This document shows, in pieces, positions 59,102-64,000 of a stretch of DNA of 64,000 bases. The position numbers and the translations under genes are program-made. Source of the DNA: Pseudomonadota bacterium (lineage in GTDB: Bacteria; Chloroflexota; UBA6077; JAJPHF01); contig JAJPHF010000184.1 of the NCBI GenBank assembly GCA_021325365.1, forward strand, positions 15,731 through 79,730, given 5' to 3'. Under the pieces are notes generated by a model that searched no databases, had not been told where the DNA came from, and saw nothing but the letters and a program-made list of their open reading frames with translations. Position 1 is the stretch's first letter; the number at the start of each line of letters is the position of its first letter.

Positions 59102-60448
59102 CTACTCCGCGGTGGCCGGGATCAGCACGCGCTCATCGCGCGCGATGTCGCGACGCGACGTCTCTGGCAGGAGCGAGACGCAGACCAGCGAGAGCACACA
59201 GATGCCGATCACGTAGGCGGCGAGCGGCCAGAAGGCCTGGTTGAACTGCGCCAGCAAGGCCGTCGCGATGATCGGCGAGAGCCCGCCGGCGATCGGCGCG
59301 GCCAGCTGGTAGCCGAGCGAGGCGCCGCTGTACCGCAGCCGGGTCCGGAACAGCTCCGAGATCAGCGACGACTGCACGCCGTAGAGCAAGGCGTGGGCAC
59401 CAGCGAGCGAGAGGACCACCGCGAGCAGCACGAGGGCCGGCGTGCGGGTCGCCAGCAGCAGGTAGTAGGGGAAGGCGAACAGCGCCAGGAACACGGTCCC
59501 GATGATGTACGTGCGCTTGCGGCCGAGGTGGTCCGAGAAGTAGCCGAAGAGCGGGATCGTAACCAGCTCGATCGCGGCGGCGACGTAGACGGTCATCAGC
59601 ACGAACTCGCGCGTCAGTCCGAGGACGAGCGTGCCGTAGGAGACGACGAAGGTGGCGAAGAGGTAGAAGACCGCGTTCTCGTTGATCCGGGCGCCCGCGG
59701 ACAGGACGATGTAGCGCCAGTCCTGCTTGAGCACGTCGAGCACGGGAGCCCGGGCCACGCGGTTCTCGGCCTGGAGCTGTTGGAACAGCGGGGTCTCCAG
59801 GATCCGCAGCCGGATGACCAGGCCGAGGAGGACCAGCACGAGGCTGAGGATGAAGGGAACCCGCCAGCCCCAGGTGAGGAATTGATCGCCGGAGAGCGCC
59901 GAGCAGATGGCCACGACGACCGTCGATAGGAGCAGCCCGGCGGGCACCCCGGCCTGCGGCCAGCTCGCGAGGAAGCCCCGCCGACCACGGTGCCCGTATT
60001 CCAGGGCGAGGAGGACCGAGCCGCCCCATTCCCCGCCGACGCCCATGCCCTGGAAGAAGCGGAGGGTCGACACGATCAGCGCGGCCCAGATCCCGATCTG
60101 GTCGTAGCCTGGCATGAAGCCGATGAGCAGGGTCGCGATGCCCATCAACAGCAGAGTCGCGACCAGGGTCGACTTCCGCCCGATGCGGTCCCCAAGATGC
60201 CCGAACACTACTGCGCCGACGGGGCGGGCAATGAAGCCGACCAAGAAGGTGGTGAACGCGAGGATCTGGCTCACGAACGGGTCGAACTCAGGGAAGAACA
60301 GCTTGGGGAAAACTAGCGCCGCCATGGTGCCGTAGAGGAAGAAGTCGTACCACTCGATGGTAGTGCCGATCGTGCTGGCGGCGATCGCTTCGACGATCGG
60401 CCGGCGTTCCGAGCCCGCGTCGACGGCGAGCGGCCGAGCCACGTCCAT
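59102..60448 (-). CDS. MFS transporter, metabolite:H+ symporter (MHS) type
   Basis: 448 residues with about 12 membrane segments. The N-terminus (ASTIGTTIEWYDFFLYGTMAAL) and RFFQGMGVGGEWGG are hallmarks of the MHS group (ShiA, ProP, KgtP), which import organic acids or osmolytes with protons. Loop motif GHLGDRIGRK is present. GGAGG stands 6 nt before the ATG at 60448; a GTG lies immediately before. A strong promoter at 60818-60845 faces this gene through a 370-nt leader. Confidence 0.92.
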   Translation of the reverse strand: MDVARPLAVDAGSERRPIVEAIAASTIGTTIEWYDFFLYGTMAALVFPKLFFPEFDPFVSQILAFTTFLVGFIARPVGAVVFGHLGDRIGRKSTLVATLLLMGIATLLIGFMPGYDQIGIWAALIVSTLRFFQGMGVGGEWGGSVLLALEYGHRGRRGFLASWPQAGVPAGLLLSTVVVAICSALSGDQFLTWGWRVPFILSLVLVLLGLVIRLRILETPLFQQLQAENRVARAPVLDVLKQDWRYIVLSAGARINENAVFYLFATFVVSYGTLVLGLTREFVLMTVYVAAAIELVTIPLFGYFSDHLGRKRTYIIGTVFLALFAFPYYLLLATRTPALVLLAVVLSLAGAHALLYGVQSSLISELFRTRLRYSGASLGYQLAAPIAGGLSPIIATALLAQFNQAFWPLAAYVIGICVLSLVCVSLLPETSRRDIARDERVLIPATAE

Positions 60449-60494
60449 CACCCACCTCCCCGCTGTGCCAATCCCGCACTCTTACCTTGCGGCT

Positions 60495-60767
60495 TCACCA
60501 CAGAGGCGTCAGTCCCGCCAGCCCTGTCTCAACTGCGTGAGACGGTCTCGGACCAACGGGTCGGCTCCTGGAGCAACTTCCTGCGGCGCGCCCGTCGCCG
60601 CGCAGGGGCACCGGGTTACCCACATCGCCAATGGGGGTAGGAGGATAGCGCGCGGCGGACGCGGGTCGTAGTCTATCGGAAGGCGCATTGGCCAGAGGCG
60701 TGCCGCCGGTGATGAGGGGGACGATCACCGGTACGACGCGGCGTCGGATGCGCAGCCCGTGAGGCAC
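60495..60767 (-). CDS. Short ORF with its own promoter and ribosome site, unknown
   Basis: A 90-codon frame opens at a GTG with TAGGAGG 5 nt upstream, and 51 nt downstream of a near-perfect promoter's -10 box. The first 25 residues (PHGLRIRRRVVPVIVPLITG) look protein-like; the rest is Arg/Pro-rich and unconvincing. It could be a truncated gene whose start signals survive, or a leader ORF of the MFS gene. Confidence 0.3.
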   Translation of the reverse strand: MPHGLRIRRRVVPVIVPLITGGTPLANAPSDRLRPASAARYPPTPIGDVGNPVPLRGDGRAAGSCSRSRPVGPRPSHAVETGLAGLTPLW

Positions 60768-60817
60768 GAACGCCTCCTACCAGGAGCGGCGCGCGATCCC
60801 ACAGAACCGATGACCCC

Positions 60818-60845
60818 ATTATAGTGAGCCGGCTTGTCCCGTCAA
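60818..60845 (-). promoter_or_regulatory. Strong σ70-type promoter (minus strand)
   Basis: On the minus strand TTGACG (complement of 60840-60845), a 16-nt spacer and a perfect TATAAT (complement of 60818-60823). It points towards the short ORF at 60767 and the MFS gene at 60448. The rest of the 730-bp gap 60449-61179 is non-coding as far as I can see. Confidence 0.7.
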
Positions 60846-61179
60846 TCCCCCCCCGGCACATACCCGGTTCCGCTAAGCGGCGGCAGGCAAGGCCAGAAGC
60901 GCCGACGGTACGCTATCGTGCTCCGCGTGCCAGGAGGCGACAGCGCCGGCGGAGGAGCGCGGCCGCCGCCGGGCCAGCACGGCCACCCCCGTCCGCCAGG
61001 GTCAAATCAAATCAACGGGCGCTTGCGGACCTGACTGAGCCGGGCTACAGTCAAGCAGGTTTTTGCGGGGCGGGCCGGCGCGGCGGCCCCACGTGGGGCT
61101 CGCCGAGCCATTGCCACTTACGGTGGACGAGTGTCGGGGGCCTGTCCCCCGCCATCGCGCCGAGAGACGGAGGTTGCCG

Positions 61180-62298
61180 ATGCTCGCGCGCTGGCCCATT
61201 CACGTGCCGGGAGTGGCCCTCTTCGCCGCGCTGCTCGTCGCCTGTTCATCGCCGGCAGCTCCCGGGACGTCTCAGGCCGCCGCGCCCACGGCGGCGACCG
61301 CGCCTCCGCAGGTCACCCCGCAAGCGGCCAGCCTGCCACCGCTTAGCCCCCCCGCGCACGTGAAGTTTGGCTCCCCGGGCGTCTCCACCGACATTAGCGT
61401 GTTTCTCGGTATGGACCGCGGCTACTTCCGGGAAGAGGGGATCGAGACGGAATTCGTGCCCTTCTCTACCGGCCCGGAGTCCCTCCCCGCGCTCGTGACG
61501 AATGAGATCCAGATCGCGGGGGGCTCGGCGAACGCCGCGTTCTACAACGCCGCCGCGCGCGGGCTGGAGCTGAAGCTGGTGGCGGACAAGGGCGGGTGCT
61601 GGACCAACACCTGCTACTACGCGCTGGTCGTGCGCAAGGACCTCATCGACAGCGGCCAGGTCCGCGACTTCGCGGACCTGCGAGGCCGCAAGATCTCGCT
61701 GAACTCCCGCGGCGTGAACCTGATGGTCAACCTGGTAGCGGCTCTGCAGAAGGGTGGGCTCACCGAGCGGGACGTCGACCTCGTGGAGATGGGGCCGACC
61801 GACGCGCTCGCCGCGCTCGCAAACGGCGCGCTCGATGCCTCCGTGCTGCTGGAGCCGCAGGTCGCCCAGGGAGTGAGCCAGGGCGTCATTGTGCGCTGGA
61901 AGGGCGCCGACGAGCTTCTACCGTACTACCAGCAGGGCGGGGTGCTGATGTACGGCAGCCGCTTCATCGCCGAGGAGCCCGAGGTCGCGCGGCGCTGGAT
62001 GGTGGGGTACGTCCGGGCGCTGCGGGACTATTACGACGCCGTAGTGCAGGGGCGGGACCGCGCGGCTATTCTCGACCTACTGGTGAAGTACACGAGTCTC
62101 AAGGACCGGAGCGTGCTGGAGCGGGTCGTGCTGCACACTTACAATCCCGACGGCTACCTGGATGTCGAGGCGCTGCAGGCGGACCTGAACGTGTTCCTGC
62201 AGCTCGGCGTCGTGCAGCAGCCGGTCGATCTGGGGACGGTGGTCGACCATCAGTTCGTGGACTACGCGCTCCAGCGCCTGGGCCGCTATGCGCGCTAG
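61180..62298 (+). CDS. Solute-binding lipoprotein, NMT1/SsuA type
   Basis: 372 residues with the lipobox LLVACSS and a Pro/Ala linker of about 30 residues. The binding domain reads VKFGSPGVSTDISVFLGMDRGYFREEGIE, then DFADLRGRKISLNSRGVN, with a LVADKGGCWTNTCYY segment where two Cys could form a disulfide. CGGAGG is 6 nt before the ATG at 61180. An amidohydrolase gene starts 145 bp downstream, another pairing of binder and enzyme without ABC partners. Confidence 0.9.
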   Translation: MLARWPIHVPGVALFAALLVACSSPAAPGTSQAAAPTAATAPPQVTPQAASLPPLSPPAHVKFGSPGVSTDISVFLGMDRGYFREEGIETEFVPFSTGPESLPALVTNEIQIAGGSANAAFYNAAARGLELKLVADKGGCWTNTCYYALVVRKDLIDSGQVRDFADLRGRKISLNSRGVNLMVNLVAALQKGGLTERDVDLVEMGPTDALAALANGALDASVLLEPQVAQGVSQGVIVRWKGADELLPYYQQGGVLMYGSRFIAEEPEVARRWMVGYVRALRDYYDAVVQGRDRAAILDLLVKYTSLKDRSVLERVVLHTYNPDGYLDVEALQADLNVFLQLGVVQQPVDLGTVVDHQFVDYALQRLGRYAR

Positions 62299-62442
62299 CG
62301 AAGAAGCTATCGGGCCGGAAGCGTGGCGAGTAGCGCGGTGCGCGACCGGAGCCGCAGCCCGTTGCTCATACCAGGCGCGTTGGCTATAGTTGCCGGCAGC
62401 GGGCCAGTTCGGGCACAGCGTGCTCGCGAGGAGGTCGGCTGG

Positions 62443-63657
62443 ATGGTGGCAGCCTACCGCTACATCTCCGCGGACTCGCACCTGGAGATCGACTCGCGAT
62501 ACTGGGCACCGCGGGTGGCCGCGGCCCACCGCGAGCGGGTACCACGGCTCATCCGGCTCCCCGACGGCAGCGATGCCTGGCTGGTGGAAGGCCGCCCCCT
62601 GCGCGAGGTGCCCTGGGATCTATACGGCGGCAAGGGACGCGACCGCTGGAGCCCGATCGGCCAGAACTACGAGACGACGCCGGGCACCGGCCCGCCCGAG
62701 CAGCGGTTGCAGGAGCAGGACCAGGACGGCATCGACGCGGAGGTGCTCTTCCCCGGCATCTCCGGGCCGCCCCTATGGCGGAGCATCCGCGACGACGACG
62801 CCTACCGGGCCGTGGTCTACGGGTACAACGACTTCCTCGCCGAGGACTACTGCGCCGTCGCACCCGACCGCCTCATCGGCCTGGGCGTTATCCCCTGGAC
62901 CGGCGTCAAGGACGCGATTCGTGAGCTCGAGCGCTGTGCGCGCCTGGGGCTCAAGGGCGTCGTGCTCGGCGTCTTCCCGAGCGGACGGACCTATCCCACC
63001 CCCGAGGACGACGCCTTCTGGGCGGCCGCCACCAGCCTGCGCATGCCCATCGCGGTGCACCAGGAGCTGGACCGCTCAGGCCCTTCCTTTGAGTACCCGC
63101 GGGCGTCCCGCGAGGTGGTCCAGCGGATCGGCAGCGGCCAGGGGTTCATCGAGCAGATGGCGAAGTTCGGCCTGCGCGGAGCCCTCAACGCGCTCCAGCT
63201 CGTGCTGGCGGGCGTGTTCGATCGCTTCCCCAGCCTGCGCGTGTACTTCGCGGAGACGCAGATCGGCTGGCTTCCGTACTTCCTGCAGCAGGCCGACGCG
63301 CGCTACGACCGCCACCGCCGCTGGGCGGAGGCGCTCCTGGGCCTCCCGCCGCTGGCTCGGCCGCCCAGCGCCTACATCCGCGAGCACTGCCTGTGGGGCT
63401 TCCAGTCCGACCCCGTGGGCGTAGAGATGCGTCACCATATCGGCGCCAACGCCCTCTTGTGGGCCACCGACTTCCCGCATCAGGACTCGGAGTGGCCGCA
63501 CTCCATGGAGGTGATCGCCCGCAACTTCGCGGGCGTGCCCGACGACGAGACTTACCGCATGGTGGTCGGCAATGCCGTCGACTTCTTCCACCTGGCTGCC
63601 GCGCGCGCTGGGGCGCAGGCGGGCCGACCGACGGAGGCTCCGGTCCAGGTCCCATGA
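62443..63657 (+). CDS. Amidohydrolase family 2 (ACMSD-like)
   Basis: 404 residues, TIM-barrel amidohydrolase. The N-terminal ADSHLEID gives the HxE-type metal motif, then IAVHQELDRSG (His), YFAETQIGWLPY, and ATDFPHQDSEWPHS with the late Asp. The group includes decarboxylases and hydrolases of ring-cleavage products. GAGGAGGT stands 7 nt before the ATG at 62443; the frame is open for 120 bp more without similarity. It is followed by a second amidohydrolase. Confidence 0.9.
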   Translation: MVAAYRYISADSHLEIDSRYWAPRVAAAHRERVPRLIRLPDGSDAWLVEGRPLREVPWDLYGGKGRDRWSPIGQNYETTPGTGPPEQRLQEQDQDGIDAEVLFPGISGPPLWRSIRDDDAYRAVVYGYNDFLAEDYCAVAPDRLIGLGVIPWTGVKDAIRELERCARLGLKGVVLGVFPSGRTYPTPEDDAFWAAATSLRMPIAVHQELDRSGPSFEYPRASREVVQRIGSGQGFIEQMAKFGLRGALNALQLVLAGVFDRFPSLRVYFAETQIGWLPYFLQQADARYDRHRRWAEALLGLPPLARPPSAYIREHCLWGFQSDPVGVEMRHHIGANALLWATDFPHQDSEWPHSMEVIARNFAGVPDDETYRMVVGNAVDFFHLAAARAGAQAGRPTEAPVQVP

Positions 63658-63665
63658 GCGAGATC

Positions 63666-63701
63666 CCGAGCCAGCCAAGCGTAAGACGGGCGCTGGCTCG
63701 G
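63666..63701. terminator. Hairpin after the amidohydrolase
   Basis: CCGAGCCAGC (63666-63675) pairs with GCTGGCTCGG (63692-63701), a 10-bp stem with a 16-nt loop directly after the stop. No T-run follows. A 14-bp perfect palindrome CAGGCCATGGCCTG lies further on at 63783-63796. Confidence 0.4.
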
Positions 63702-63824
63702 GCTACGAATCCTTCGATAGCTTTGGGGAGCTTTGGGGACTACTTAACGACCACGGCTCGGCCCCGAGCCTAGTCTACGTGGCAGGCCATGGCCTGAATG
63801 CCGCCTGCCGAGGTGAGTAGCGTT

Positions 63825-64000
63825 ATGAGCACTGTGTGGGACGCCGATACGCACATCGCCGAACCGCCGGAGATGTGGACCTTCCTCGAGCCCGAATGGT
63901 ACCCGCGCCGGCCGGTCGTCGTGGCCGTGCCGGAGGACACCCAGTACGGGGCCAGCGATCACATGTGGCTCATCGACGGCCAGATCTTCCCGAAGCCCGC
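63825..64000 (+). CDS. Amidohydrolase family 2, 5' part
   Basis: The first 58 codons of a gene that leaves the window. WDADTHIAEPPEMW is the N-terminal D-x-H-x-x-E motif of ACMSD-type amidohydrolases, and FLEPEWYPRRP follows as in that group. GAGGTGAG stands 7 nt before the ATG. It may continue the SBP-amidohydrolase operon that begins at 61180. Confidence 0.8.
   Translation, partial: MSTVWDADTHIAEPPEMWTFLEPEWYPRRPVVVAVPEDTQYGASDHMWLIDGQIFPKP

Overview
The window is a GC-rich (roughly 70 %) bacterial chromosome segment that is densely coding on both strands. It has no transposase, integrase, rRNA or tRNA that I could recognise. The gene content points to a soil-type or marine Chloroflexota lineage or a similar monoderm-like group: many LxxC lipoprotein solute-binding proteins with Ala/Pro-rich linkers, several luciferase-like flavin/F420-type oxidoreductases, CaiB/BaiF CoA-transferases, Rieske oxygenases, UbiD decarboxylases and a mycothiol-type DinB enzyme. 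This lineage call is an inference; no rRNA or other definitive marker is present.

Layout. 1-1176: the end of an amidohydrolase and a VOC protein, convergent across a hairpin and a 21-bp tandem repeat. 1177-1671: a striking cluster of DnaA boxes in front of obg-nadD. 3837-6129 (minus): SDR, a low-GC small membrane protein, and a Pht5-like binding protein/decarboxylase. 7078-16396 (plus): asparaginase-like, UbiD, two tandem lipoproteins, two Rieske oxygenases, M24-like, DUF1697. 16811-25919: MBL, MFS, glutamine-amidotransferase-like C26, peptide deformylase, LLM, Tat lipoprotein, extradiol dioxygenase flanked by two gene remnants, BNR protein. 25929-35597 (minus): a ten-gene run (DapA-like, SBP, CaiB, hotdog, CaiB, MaoC, BNR, thiolase-like, DUF35, MBL) divergent from an IclR regulator. 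36689-45287: bicupin dioxygenase plus SBP, VOC, SBP plus fused ABC permease, LLM, UbiD. 45704-47656: LLM and a mycothiol-type DinB enzyme. 47683-54986 (minus): M20, SBP, Rieske, SBP, two GlcG/HbpS proteins and a two-subunit TPP decarboxylase (ComD/ComE-like). 55187-57870 (plus): Pht5-like protein and two cyclase-family proteins that have lost the metal-binding motif. 58198-60448 (minus): 3-hydroxybutyrate dehydrogenase-like SDR and an MHS-type MFS transporter. 61180-64000 (plus): SBP and two ACMSD-type amidohydrolases.

How it fits together. Most of the window is a catabolic island for small aromatic or carboxylic acids. Binding lipoproteins (nine) sit next to ring-opening oxygenases (three Rieske oxygenases, an extradiol dioxygenase, a bicupin), decarboxylases (two UbiD, one ComDE-like), CoA-transfer/hydration/aldol-type cleavage enzymes and hydrolases. 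Housekeeping genes (obg, nadD, def) are embedded, so this is a chromosome and not a plasmid. Only one ABC permease and no ABC ATPase accompany the nine binding lipoproteins.

The most interesting signals are the DnaA-box cluster; the ComDE-GlcG-Rieske operon; the paired metal-motif-less cyclases; the asparaginase-like protein with an altered substrate-binding residue; the excess of orphan binding proteins; and several families of near-perfect intergenic palindromes, one of which overlaps the start region of a lipoprotein gene.
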